In this document: positions 22,194 to 33,317 of the stretch, piece after piece
Layout of the letters: the number at the start of each line of letters is the position of its first letter
Numbering within the stretch: position 1 is the first letter of the stretch
Source of the DNA: Neoarius graeffei
Lineage: Eukaryota > Chordata > Actinopteri > Siluriformes > Ariidae
Assembly: GCF_027579695.1 (NCBI RefSeq)
Contig: NC_083592.1
Span: 36,028,714 to 36,092,713 of the forward strand
DNA length: 64,000 nt
Direction: 5' to 3'
Position numbers and translations under genes: made by a program
The notes under the pieces: model-generated
Databases searched by the model: none
Told to the model about the DNA's origin: nothing
Seen by the model: the letters and a program-made list of their open reading frames with translations, nothing else

Positions 22194-22980
22194 TACCCTG
22201 TCCACACTAGGGATTTTGTACCGATACGAAACTACTTTCGTACCGCAACACCTGTCCACACTAGCAACTATACCGGTACTGTAGCGGTATAACTGTATCG
22301 GTACGAAACCCACAAATGTATGGGTTTCGTACCGGTACAGTATCGGTACTGTAGCGCTTTGCTGTAGTGTGGACAGATGAAGCGGCTCTGTATCGATACA
22401 AATATAATGCGCATGCGCAATGAACCATTCCTACTTCTTCCGGGTTATTCATACAATACAATACGCCCGTGCTTTCCAGCTGTAAATAAAACGTCAAAAT
22501 GGCTCAAAACAACCATGGAGCTATATGGAGCAAAGAAAGAGGGGAGAAAGGGAGAGGGGGAAGGAGGGGGAAAGAGGGAGGAAGAAAGGAGGAAGAGGGG
22601 AAAAGGGAGAGAAAGGGAGGGGAAGAGAAGGGAAGAGGGAGAAAGTGAGGGGGAAGAAAGGGAGATTCGTTTTCTTTGTTTCTTTCTCAACTGCCTCGCG
22701 CGTTTTATACGATTCGACTGAATAAATGACCACCAGAAATACAGACTGTACATTGACAACAAAAAGCGCACACACGTTGTTTCATCCGCCATATTCTTGG
22801 AAGGAAGTTACTCAGTAACCACGGTAAAACACTTTGCGCACGCGCATTTCAACTTCCGTGAAAGAAAACCACAAGCATTTCTCGCTAGTGTGGACAGATG
22901 CACTAAACTGTACCGGTATACTTTGTATCGATACAGTTATACCACTTTCGTACCGGTATACTGTAAGTGTGAACACAGCA
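22194..22980. mobile_element. MITE family 2 (3-bp TSD)
   Basis: A 787-bp element flanked by TAA (22191-22193 and 22981-22983). Its ends are TACCCTGTCCACACT and, inverted, TGCTGTGTTCACACT. Subterminal copies of GTACCGATACGAAAC-like motifs occur in both orientations near both ends. It encodes no transposase. A second copy, carrying an insertion, is at 29851-31005. Confidence 0.88.
22535..22669. repeat. Purine-only tract
   Basis: About 135 bases, nearly all G or A on the plus strand, inside MITE family 2. Open frames read through it on both strands but are compositional artefacts. Confidence 0.9.
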
Positions 22981-22983
22981 TAA

Positions 22984-23949
22984 ATAGCTTGCCAGCTAAT
23001 TAGAGGCTGGTGTGCAAAATAACATACAAAATCAATGCTTGGTAGTTCAGATGTACGGAGGTTGTACAAGTCAACACACCTAGCCAAGCCTGGCACATGA
23101 CCTTCGGACTCAAATCATACTGTATATTGCAGATAATGCACCTCAGTTTACATTTTTCTTTTGTTACAATTGTATAAAGTCACGTTTCTGGTTATTTAAC
23201 TACATTATTTAAGACTATATCATGTGAGCACTTGAAAACAATAACTACATAGAAAGTTGTTTTAGCATAGAACATTCCTGAATGTCCATTTCTGATTTCT
23301 TCATCATAAAACTCAACTGAAATTCAAAAATTTGGAACGTAGAAAGGTTTTTCCAGGAGCATGTAAGTAGTAGAGGAGGGGGACTAACTAAACTCTGAGG
23401 TGGTAGATCTCCAGCAGAGGAGCTGACGTGGTGAGTGTGATGCCTGGGCATCTGATGAAGGATGGATTGATTTTGGGTCCTGCTGAGCTGGACGGTGCCT
23501 GAGCTAACAGATTTGGAGGTTGTTAATGATTGCGTCAAGAGTGCAACACTAACAACTCACAGATGTAGCCACTTCCTCCTGCAGCTTCTTGCTGGGGTGC
23601 TTGACAAGAAAAAGAGAGAGTGAGGCCAATTTTAGTTTACTAGGATAAAGGGAAAGGGTAAGAAAATGATGTATGGTAAATCTAGACAAAAGCTCATTGA
23701 GGAGAATGTTTACTTTGAAAATACCAACTTTCAGTACTTGTAATACTTACAAGATTTTTAACAACACTAAAAACATTGAAATAGTCTACCAGTCAAATGG
23801 TTTAAACACCTAATATTGCCATTTTTTTAAATATTAAATATTAAAATTTGAAAATCTAAGTAAGGAAATAGTGTAAGTGAATTTAAATGACCTGTTTATG
23901 TATATTATTGGAAACCATCTAGATTGGAAAAGACACTGAGTGTTTCCTT
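22984..23949. other. Intergenic, weak splice-like signal
   Basis: No gene was recognised. On the minus strand at about 23560-23600 there is a pyrimidine-rich acceptor-like stretch ending CAAG. It is followed by 39 bases reading HPSKKLQEEVATS and then GTGAGT. This could be a small exon or chance. Confidence 0.3.
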
Positions 23950-24250
23950 CATTCATTTATTTAGTAACCAGGAGGTCAGGGTCATGGTTGATCCAGAACC
24001 TATGCTGGGAATAGGGAGCAAGGTGGGAGAATTCAACCCAGATGGGATGCCAGTGACCTGCCCAGGGTGTACCCCACATCTCACACAAAGTCAGCTGGGA
24101 TTGGCTCCAGCTTCCCCCACAACCCTGAGGGATAAGTGGTATAGATCATGGATGGATGGATGGATTGCTAGCCCATAGCAAGGCACCATGCACACACACA
24201 CACACACAGTCACACACTTACTCACACTTACGAGCAAGTTAGCAATCTTC
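23950..24250 (-). mobile_element. Second-family SINE carrying a V-SINE tail insert
   Basis: A minus-strand second-family SINE. Inside it, at about 24047-24160, lies a plus-strand 3' part of the main V-SINE (CCCAGGGTGTACCCC through GATAAGTGG and GGATGG repeats). Similar bases on both sides (GATGGGATGCCAG and GATGGATTGCTAG) look like its target duplication. An (AC)n run follows at 24190-24208. Confidence 0.55.
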
Positions 24251-24588
24251 CTACAACCCTGTTTCCAAGAAAGTTGGGACACTGTATAAAATGCAAATTA
24301 AAAACAGAATGTGATGATTTGCAAATCATGGAAACCCTAAATTTCATTGAAAATAGTACAAAGACAACATGTCAAATATTGAAACTGAGACATTTTATTG
24401 TTTTTAGAAAAATATATATGCTCATATTGAATTTAGTGCAAGCAACACATTTCAAAAAAGTTGGGACGGGGCAACAAAAGACTGGGAAAGTTGTGTACTG
24501 CTAAAAAACAAATCTCATAACTAATTAGGTTAATGGGCAACAGGTCAGCAACATGACTGGGTAAAAAAGAGCATCCCAGAGAGATTGA

Positions 24589-25161
24589 CCCTGTGTCCGA
24601 AATTGCTCCCTACTCACTATATAGGGCACTATATAGTGGCGACACCCTTTTGTAGTGCTGTCCGAAACCTTAGTGAGGATTATTACACCCTATATAGTGC
24701 ACTCAAAGTATCCCACAATGCATCATGAAAAATAGTGTACAACCGATGGTCACTAACCAAAGCAATATATCCCATCATGCATTGCGGTCGCGCTGAAAGA
24801 AATCAAATTAAAAGTCTCAAATTTGATTTAATAAAAGGCAGCGGCAAAGAAGAAAGCATTCAGCCTTGATTAAAAAAACCTGAAAGATGCAGGTACTTTG
24901 TACTGATTAATGTGGGGAATATGCTCAGTATAATATGTATTTATCGTAAAAATACATCCGTGTGTTTATTATTTTGAAAACCCACCATCTGACTGATCTG
25001 GCACGTTTTAATTTTGCGACAGTAATGATGTAAATACCAGCGCGGCGGACTAGTATCCAAAAGTGTTTTTTCATTTTACCAATGAGCTCACTATTTAGTC
25101 CTCTATATAGTAATTCCCTATGTAGGGAGTAGTGAACGAGTGAGCTATTTCAGACACAGGG
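24589..25161. mobile_element. MITE with CCCTGTGTC ends
   Basis: A 573-bp element with ends CCCTGTGTCCGAAATTG and, inverted, CCCTGTGTCTGAAATAG. Target duplication TGA (24586-24588 and 25162-25164). The subterminal region is rich in CACTATATAG-type motifs. No coding capacity. Confidence 0.85.
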
Positions 25162-26024
25162 TGAGTCTCTCAGAAGTAAAGTTGGGGAGGGGTTCATCAC
25201 TCTGTGAAAAACCGTGTGGGCAAATAGTGCAACAATTTAAGAATAACGTTCCTCAATATAAAACTGCAAAGAATTCTTTGTATGCAAGGGACAAGGCAGA
25301 AAACCAGTACTGGATGCCTGTGATCTTTGGGCCCTCAGGAGACACTGCATTAAAAAGAACATGATTCTATAGTGTAAATCACTGTATGGGCTCAGGAACA
25401 CTTCAGAAACCCATAGTCTGTGAACACAGTTCATCACTGCATCCACAAATACAAGTTAAAACCAGATATAAACAATATCCAGAAACACCAACACCTTCTC
25501 TGGGCCTGAGCTCTTTTCCGATGAACTGAGGTGAAGTGGAGAACTGTCCTGTGGTCTGATGAATCGAAATTTGAAATCCTTTTTTGAAATCATGGACACC
25601 ACATCCTCAGCAGATAGTTCAAAAGTTTGTGATGGTATGAGGGTGCATTAGTGCATATGGCATGGGTAGCTTGCACATCTGGGAAGGCATCATTAATGCT
25701 GAACTATATATACAAAGCAACATCTTTTTCAGGGAAGGGCTTGCCAATGCCAAACCACATTTTGACCGTATTACAACTGCATGGCTCCATGGTAAGAGTC
25801 CGTGTGCTAATCTGACCTGCCTGCAGTCCAGATCTGCCACCCACTGAAAACAATTGGTGCATTATGAAATGAAAAATGGTGGCACGGTGGTATGGTGTAG
25901 TGGTTAGTTCTGTTGCCTCACAGCAAGAAGGTTCTGGGTTCGAGCCCAGTGGCTGACGGAGGCCTTTTTGTGTGGAGTTTGTATGTTCTCCCCGTGGCTT
26001 TGTGGGTTTCTTCCAGGTGCTTCA

Positions 26025-26967
26025 GGCTACATCCACAGGGCAACGATATATTTTTTTTAATATCGCGTCCACATGGGCAACGGATCAGTAAAATTTCAGG
26101 TACATATGGCAACGCAACGCTTGCTGAAAACGATGCAATACACATGCCACACCACTACGTGCGCTGTAAGACGGTCCCATCGGAGACACCAGAACAACAG
26201 AAGAAGTAGACGCATGCGCATAAACCCCTTCTTCTGTAGCATTAGCCACATAAAGTTTTGATAATTAATCAGTAGCGTAAAACGAAAGACGCAGAAAGAG
26301 GAATGAATGGGGGTAGATGGAAGCCGGTACGCCAACATTCTGATATCCTCCAGAATTCTTTAATGGTCCGGAATAAATTGAATGCTACATGTTGATGGAT
26401 TACTTTGTTCTTCTACACCCTTTTTGAGGAATGTATTGTCGGACTTAAACCAACATCTGAAGAGGTAAGCTCGCTCCTTTTTTTTTTCCTATGTTTGCTG
26501 GCGGGATTGTTTTTGTTTTTGGAAAGCGCACGGGCGGTGTGCGGTTTGGTACTGCTTCCGCAGTGTTTGGACTAAAGACTCTGCTCTAAGGGCTATTCTC
26601 TCACTCTCTCTCTCTCTTTCTCTCTCACTTTGCACCATTACACAATAAATATTCACAGTGAAAATATTTTGTAAGCGCGTTTCATGAACTTATAGGATTT
26701 GTTGACAACTCGCATCGAGTTCGTTACACTTCTACCCGGCGTGAAGCACTGACAGTCATGTGGTTGTGACGTCATCGTAAACAAATCCGTTCTACTCATC
26801 CAAACGACTTCGCAACGGCGCCGTTGCCAGATTTTTTCACTCTGGAACCCGTTCTCAAAAGATTTCGTTTTGGGGCACCCAAAACGCTGGTGCCGTGAGG
26901 ACGCCAGGCCGAAACGATAAACAATTTTATCAGATTCACCTGAATCCGTTGTCGTGTGGACAGGGCC
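26025..26967. mobile_element. MITE with GGC(C/T)ACATCCAC-type ends
   Basis: A 943-bp element inside a V-SINE. Its ends are GGCTACATCCACAGGGCAAC and, inverted, GGCCCTGTCCACACGACAAC. Target duplication TCA (26022-26024 and 26968-26970). It contains a (CT)n run at about 26597-26630 and no transposase. Confidence 0.85.
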
Positions 26968-27068
26968 TCAGTTTCCCCCACAGTCCAAAGACATGCAGGT
27001 TAGACTAATTGGTGGCTCTAAATTGACCGTAGGCGTGAATGTGAGTGTGAATGGTTGTCTGTGTCTAT

Positions 27069-27768
27069 GCCCATGTTTACATTAGACCGTATCAGTGGAT
27101 CATCAGATTAACATTTTTAAAACGATTAGTGTGCACACAGCAACACCAATACATGATTTGCGTGCACACAGCAACACCAATACATGGATACGCTCGGCTC
27201 CGCAGGCATCCTGCGCTCCAAATCACTCCGCCCTGAACAGCGAGTGCCCTCTGGAGGGTGCGCACTCCGGCCTTGCGCAGCTCACAGAGCATGCGAGGAA
27301 AGTGCACGAGCCACGATTCGGGACTGAGCCGCTGTGTGTGTGATCCCAGCGCATATCACTTACCACTTGCAAGTGGAAGGATGGCAAGCCTAAAGACAAT
27401 CATAACTACACAATGGGCAGTATTTGCATCAGTATTTGCAGTATTTTCATACTTTTATACTCTTTAATGAAAGGTGATACAAGGCGGAAGTCCGCGCCGT
27501 TTTTCAGCAGTCGCGTCACATGACCAACGCCAGCGAATCAGGAAGGTGGATGTCACAGTGACGTTGTCCAATGACGACGCCAGCTAGAGCTCAGCACAGC
27601 GTATCCGCGTATCTCAATGTTTACACAGCACCGGAGCTGACACGATCTGGATTGAATACGTGGACCCTGGCGGATTCCCATTTCCCGGCGTTTCCAGGCG
27701 GTTTAATGTAAACGGACAGTGCATCCGCGAAGAAAACGAGACAGATACGGTCTAATGTAAACTTGGCC
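27069..27768. mobile_element. MITE family 1, copy 3, inverted
   Basis: A 700-bp copy in the opposite orientation to the 11110 copy. Target duplication TAT (27066-27068 and 27769-27771), inside the V-SINE at its TCTATGTGTCAGCC site. Confidence 0.94.
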
Positions 27769-28300
27769 TATGTGTCAGCCCTGTGATGACCTGGCGACTT
27801 GTCCAGGGTGTACCCCGCCTCTCACCCATAGTCAGCTGGGATAGGCTCCAGCTTGCCCACGATCCTGCACACGATAAGTGGCTACAGATAATGGATGGAT
27901 AGATGAAATGAAAAATACAACAAAGTTGACCCTGAACTGTTCAGCAGCTGAAACTGTATATCAGGCAAGAATGGGACATATCACTTTCAAAGCTAAGTAA
28001 TTGGTCTCTTCAGTTTCCAAGTATTTACAGTGTTGTTAAAAGTAAAGGTGATGCAACACAGCGGTAAGCATGCCCCTGTCCCAACGTTTTTGAAACGTGT
28101 TGCTGGCATGAAATTCAAAATGAGCATATATTTTTCAAAGAACAATAACATTTCTCAGTTTCAACATTTGATATGTTGTCTTTGTACTATTTTCAATGAA
28201 ATATAGGGTTTCCATGATTTGCAAACCTTCACATTCTGTTTTTATTTATGTTTTACATAGCGTCCCAACTTTTTTGGAAAGAGAGAAAGAAGGCAGGGTA

Positions 28301-29178
28301 ACAAACCTGTAGAGAAATTTTACAGACAGTTTATGCCTCATTCGTATTCAGTGTTAAAAAATATTCTGTTGAAATACTGGTCTGGGGATTTAATAGTTTG
28401 TCTATAGAAATGCTTGCATTGTGATTGATTAGAAGACTGGTGAGTATGTTGGCACAGAACAGAGGTGTCTTTCCAAACATAATTTTCTACATGAAGTGAA
28501 AGTTTGTTTTAAAAAGAGATAGATACAAAATATATGATGGTAACTGTTGGTTACTCCATGCTCCTTTTTTTTCTTTTTTTCATCACAGATGGTTGAGTTA
28601 TGATGCTGCTGACAAAATAAACTTTTGCTTTTAAGACTTTAGAAATCTGGCATGACTGTATCAACTGAAGTGCCATTCATCATGAGTGACAGCTTTCTTC
28701 AGTGCGGTTCTAATGAAAATAATCTATAATAATGTAAATTTGAGCTACTGATACATATCTTGTGTTTGTTTTTCCTTTCCTTTATAAGAAAAATATATTT
28801 ATTTTAATAGTAAATCACATAAAATGTGGACAGTCAGGAAATAATCATATCTTTGAAATGGTAGGAAAATAATATGGTTCAAGCCGATGAGTTATGATAC
28901 GAGACTGATAAATGCTATATTATATCAGCCTTGTTGAGCTTGTGTTTAAATTACGCCAGAGAAAATAAGCCATGTTTTTGGTGCCATTGTTTGAGTTGTA
29001 ATGCAGCCCAATTATCACATCACTATGTGAGATGGAGCTTGGCAGAAGCCTTTTGAGAATTTCGGCACCAAATCTTCTTTTTCTCTTGCCTGTTTTGTAG
29101 TGAACATAATAATTACATATTAATGGCAATCACAGTGAATTATCGACTCATTTTGGTAAAATAAACAATATACAGAAC
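28301..29178. other. Intergenic, no gene seen
   Basis: AT-rich with no recognised gene or repeat. Confidence 0.45.
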
Positions 29179-30033
29179 ACACACTCACTGGCCACTTTAA
29201 TAGGAACACCTGTATCCCTGCTGATTCATGCAAATATCCAATCAGCCACGTGGCAGCAGCGCAATGCATTAACAGGTCAAGAGCTTCAGGTCATGTTCAC
29301 ATCAAAAATAAGAATGGGGAAAATGTGATCTCGGTGATTTTGACCATGGCATGGTTGTTAATGTTAGACAGGCTGGTTTCAGTAACTGCTGATCTGATTT
29401 TCATGCACAACCTTCTCAAGAGTTTATAAAAATGGTGCTAAAAGCTAAAAAAAAAAAAATCCAGTGAGCATCAGTTCTGTGGGTAGAAACACCTTTTTGA
29501 TTAGAGCAATCAGAAGAGAATGGCCTTTGATAACTCAAATAACCACTCTTTACAATCATGCTGATATGAAAAGAATCAAATAATACACAACACATCAAAT
29601 CCTGGGGCAGATGGGCTACAACAGTAGAAGACTACATTGGGTGCCACTCCTATCAGCAAAGTACAAGAACATTGCCTGGTCTTTTTCCAACCTTCAGCTG
29701 TCCAGTTGGCATGTTCTCCCCGTGTCCGCGTGGGTTTCCTCCGGGTGCTCTGGTTTCCCCCACAGTCCAAAGACATGCAGGTTAGGTTAACTGGTGACTC
29801 TAAATTGACCGTAGGTGTGAATGTGAGTGTGAATGGTTGTCTGTATCTATTGCTGTGTTCACACTTATACCGGTACGAAAGTGGTATAACTGTATCGATA
29901 CAAAGTACACCGGTACAGTTTAGTGCATCTGTCCACACTAGCGAGAAATGTTTGCGGTTTTCTTTCACGGTAGTTGAAATGCGCGTGCGCGAAATGTTTC
30001 CGTGGTTACCGAGTAACTTCCTTCCGAGAATAT

Positions 30034-30603
30034 ATGGCATCCGTTATTCCGTGATCTCAAGAAAACAAAACAATCATTCCGTGATCTCGAGAAAACAAAA
30101 CAATTATTTCATGATCTCAGCTGGATCACTGTATCTCCGTCGGTAGAGACGAAGCCGGGCCAGTCTTCTGCGGAGGTGCCGCGGACTAATTTTGAAATGA
30201 TCCCTTATTAAAAGACTTAATGCAATCTCTCCCTGTGTCAACCCCTGATCAAAATATTGCCTTATTAGGTGATCGATTATTCCAGACATTCTAATGACCA
30301 AAGTTGCGTCTATACAGAATGAGAAACAGCCCCAAAGTCAGCACATCACAAGTCTCTTGGCACACCTGAATGAACCATTTCTCAGCTGTTTACTCGAGAT
30401 CATGAAATAGTTGTTTTGTTTTCTCGAGATCACAGAATAATTGTTTTGTTTTCTCAAGATCTCGAAATAACGGTTTTGTTTTCTCGAGATCTCGAATTAG
30501 TTGTGTTGTTTTCTTGAGATCCTGAATTAATTATGTCGTTATCTCGGGATAACAAGGTGAATAAAAAAAGGATTATATGAAGGGCCTCTCTCGGCTTCCG
30601 TAC
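30034..30603. mobile_element. Element with tandem-repeat inverted ends
   Basis: Comparison with the other family-2 MITE shows about 570 extra bases here. The left arm holds two to three units and the right arm about five units of a 33-bp repeat built on CGAGATC and AAAACAAAACAA, the arms being inverted relative to each other. Between them is a minus-strand open frame. Exact borders and target duplication are uncertain. Confidence 0.65.
30104..30301 (-). CDS. HTH N-terminal fragment of an integrase-like transposase
   Basis: A 65-codon frame with LIRQYFDQGLTQGEIALSLL, then SPRHLRRRLARLRLYRRR. This pattern of a short helix-turn-helix, a variable loop, an RHLRR(R/I)L segment and a basic LxRR tail resembles the start of integrase-core proteins that are abundant in fish, possibly IS3EU-like elements. 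That family link is from memory. No catalytic domain is present, so this is a fragment. It lies between the inverted repeat arrays, facing left. Confidence 0.5.
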   Translation of the reverse strand: MVIRMSGIIDHLIRQYFDQGLTQGEIALSLLIRDHFKISPRHLRRRLARLRLYRRRYSDPAEIMK

Positions 30604-31552
30604 GGATGAAACAACGTGTGCGTGCTTTTTGTTGTCAATGTACAGTCTGTATTTCTGGTGGTCATTTATTCAGTCGAATCGTATAAAACGTGCGAGGCAG
30701 TTGAGAAAGAAACAAAGAAAACAAATCTCCGTTCTTCACTATTTTATTCAGCGAAGACATCGATTGAGGTGTGTGACTTTGCGCATGCGCATTATATTTG
30801 TATCGATACAGAGACGCTTCATCTGTCCACACTACAGCGAAGCGCTACAGTACCGATACTGTAGCGGTACGAAACCCATACATTTGTGGGTTTCGTACCG
30901 ATACAGTTATACCGCTACAGTACCGGTATAGTTGCTAGTGTGGACAGGTGTTGCGGTACGAAAGTAGTTTCGTATCGGTACAAAATCCCTAGTGTGGACA
31001 GGGTATATGTGTCAGCCCTGTGATGACCTGGCGACTTGTCCAGGGTGTACCCCGCCTTTCGCCCGTAGTCAGCTGGGATAGGCTCCAGCTTGCCTGCGAC
31101 CCTGTAGAACAGGATAAAGCGGCTAGAGATAATGAGATGAGATGAGCTGTCCAGTTGTAATGAGCCTGTGCCCACTATAGCTTCAGATTTTCAGATTCTG
31201 CCCATTTGCTTCTTACTTCTCTCATCAACAAGGTATCTGCACCCACAGAACTGATGTGTTTTTTTTTTCTTTGTTCTCTGTAAACTCTAGAGGTTCTTTT
31301 GCATGAATATCCCAGGAGATCAGCAGTTTCTGAAATACTCAAACCAGCCCTTCTGGCACCTACAACCATGCCCCAGTCAAAGTCATTGTGACCACATTTT
31401 TCCTCGTTCTGATGTTCGATCTGAACATTAACTGAAGCTCTTGACCTGTATCTACATGATTTTATGCATTTCGTTGCTGCAACATGATGATCTGAGTGGA
31501 TATTTGCATGATTGAGCAGGTGTACAGGTGCTGCTAATAAAGTGAAGAGTGT

Positions 31553-32265
31553 ATGTATTCTACAATGGGCATGAGTTCATGTAAGCGAGCGGCTACATAC
31601 ATAAACTCTGTACAGCTGGAATTGTAAAAACATTATAGCCATTGAAGATGGATGGATTAAAGCCAACACTTCATTTGATGTTGGTAATGTCAATACTACA
31701 AAACAACCGCAAGCGCTCAAAGTCATAATGTATATGCAATGTACTTAAACAAGTAAGTAAATGATTACAGCAAAGGCTATGAGATATTTCAGATGGCTTT
31801 ATGTAATTAGACATGTGCTTTATGACTTTTTTTGCATAAACATGCCAAAAAAATCTGTAAGTCTTTCACATTCTTAAAAGCCTATAAAACCTATTTCTAC
31901 ACTAACATATAGCTTGTTTCAGTTCAGCCTAAAAAAGTGTAAAGGGTAAGGTTTGAACTCCTGCATAAACATCTGACATTGCTCACAGTGATGCAACTTT
32001 TCTATCTCAAAATCAAGGTCTGGGAAACTATGATAACATCTGATGACTTCCATCTCACACATTCTTCCGAATGAGGCAAATGGAAAAATAAGGAGAAGTG
32101 AAGTCTTACATGTATCATCAAAGCTTTCCTCATCAACACTCTGAATGCCATGCTTGCTTATTCATCAACCATTAAAACATTTCTCACCATGCTTTAATTT
32201 TGTGCTTGTTTTCCAGGGAACTTAATGCTATCTGATTTTCTGTTCGACTGTCTACCAGCATAGCT
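31553..32265. other. Intergenic, no gene seen
   Basis: Nothing recognised. It leads into ATTC repeats at 32271. Confidence 0.45.
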
Positions 32266-32530
32266 TTCCATCATTCATTCATTCATTCATTCATTCATAA
32301 ATTCATTCATTCACGCTCAGTAACTCTTTTATCCTGTTCAGGGTAATGGTGGATCCAGAGCTTATCCCAGGAACACGAGGCACAAGACAAGAACACACCC
32401 TGAATGGAATGCCAATCCATCACAGGGCACCATGTACACACAAGGATCCACCTGCAGAGGATCCTAGGGAGGTGGGAGAAACTGGAGAACCCAGAAGAAA
32501 CTCACACAGACATGGGCAGAACATGCACAG
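32266..32530 (-). mobile_element. Second-family SINE, fragment
   Basis: ATTC repeats (32271-32316), then GGTGGATCCAGAGCTTATCC, then CACAGGGCACCATG and a worn core. The head is missing. No target duplication was found. Confidence 0.6.
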
Positions 32531-32948
32531 AAGCTCAACAAAGACTATCTTTTCTTTTCATTTGCGCCTGTTTAATAGAGTGAGTGAGTGACACGATTGT
32601 GCTTCATATAGTTCACTTTTGGGTTTACGTTTAGAGTATCATGGTCCAACATTCTCAATCACACCTCCCACGTCCTATCAACAATTTTTCACACACATAA
32701 ACCACCGCCAATACAAACACTGTTTTGGTGCTAATACTGGATCTGATGCTTATACTCTATTTATGAAATATTTTATATGAAACATTTTGAATGAAGTTAA
32801 TATATTTATAAATATCTCAATATATTTCCATTTTGGTTAGTATAGATAACTGAAATGATTTAGCTGTAATTTAGAGCAACATTATTAAAAGAAATCATAA
32901 TTGTTGCCCCAAATATAGTCCAAAACTATCATAAACATTCAGTGAATC
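32531..32948. other. Intergenic, no gene seen
   Basis: AT-rich; nothing recognised. Confidence 0.45.
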
Positions 32949-33317
32949 TACAGTGGTGCTTGAAAGTTTGTGAACCCTTTAGAATTTTCTATATTTCTGC
33001 ATAAATATGACCTAAAACATCATCAGATTTTCACACAAGTCCTAAAAGTAGATAAAGAGAACCCGGTTAAACAAATGAGACAAAAATATTATACTTGCTC
33101 ATTTATTTATTGAGGAAAATGATCCAATATTGCAGATCTGTGAGTGGCAAAAGTATGTGAACCTCTAGGATTAGCAGTTAATTTGAAGGTGAAATTAGAG
33201 TCAGGTGTTTTCAATCAATGGGATGCCAATCAGGTGTGAGTGGGCACCCTGTTTTATTTAAAGAACAGGGATCTATCAAAGTCTGATCTTCACAACACAT
33301 GTTTGTGGAAGTGTATC

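Larger units (their letters stand above)
25878..27902 (+). mobile_element. V-SINE copy holding two MITEs
   Basis: Plus-strand V-SINE bracketed by ATGAAATGAAAAAT (25864-25877 and 27903-27916). Removing the two inserts at 26025-26967 and 27069-27768 leaves a normal SINE of about 380 bp. Confidence 0.93.
25490..28080 (+). pseudogene. Tc1/mariner transposase relic, interrupted
   Basis: Pieces of a DDE transposase are readable: a WSDESKFEI-like motif around the first Asp (near 25555); a stretch GMSLHIWEGIINAE with frameshifts (near 25650-25710); AWLHGKSPC; and, beyond the V-SINE (27903 onward), a worn continuation toward the C-terminus. Stops and deletions have removed function; the segment around the second Asp is partly deleted. 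The V-SINE interrupts the coding sequence near the C-terminal third, duplicating ATGAAATGAAAAAT. Confidence 0.65.
24254..28298. mobile_element. Tc1/mariner-type element with nested insertions
   Basis: A worn DNA transposon whose left end reads CAACCCTGTTTCC and AAGTTGGGACACTG after a TA. The right side carries the complement (CGTCCCAACTTTTTTGGAAA) and then CAGGG before a TA (28299-28300). It encodes a decayed transposase. The original element was about 1.4 kb. The rest is a MITE (24589-25161) and a V-SINE (25878-27902), which itself holds two further MITEs. Confidence 0.82.
29851..31005. mobile_element. MITE family 2, copy 2, itself interrupted
   Basis: Opposite orientation to the 22194 copy. 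Target duplication TAT (29848-29850 and 31006-31008), at the same V-SINE trinucleotide used by the MITE at 27069. It lacks most of the purine tract and carries the insert at about 30034-30603. Confidence 0.92.
29709..31144 (+). mobile_element. V-SINE copy, 5'-truncated, holding a MITE
   Basis: The copy begins in the V-core (GCATGTTCTCCCCGTGTCCG), so the tRNA-like head is missing. It is bracketed by AGCTGTCCAGTTG (29696-29708 and 31145-31157), so the truncation happened at insertion. MITE family 2 sits inside it. Confidence 0.93.
29179..31552. mobile_element. Tc1/mariner-type non-autonomous element with nested inserts
   Basis: Left end ACACTCACTGGCCACTTTA; right end the worn complement CTAATAAAGTGAAGAGTGT. 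This is a common fish family; a cleaner copy is at 36136-36698. A V-SINE (29709-31144) interrupts it, and its sequence resumes at TAATGAGCCTGTGCCCAC. Outer ends are approximate. Confidence 0.8.

Noticed and set aside
22377-22792. Four overlapping open frames of 66-115 codons around the purine tract
   Set aside because: Low-complexity Arg/Glu/Gly or Ser/Pro/Leu runs arising from a purine-only strand.
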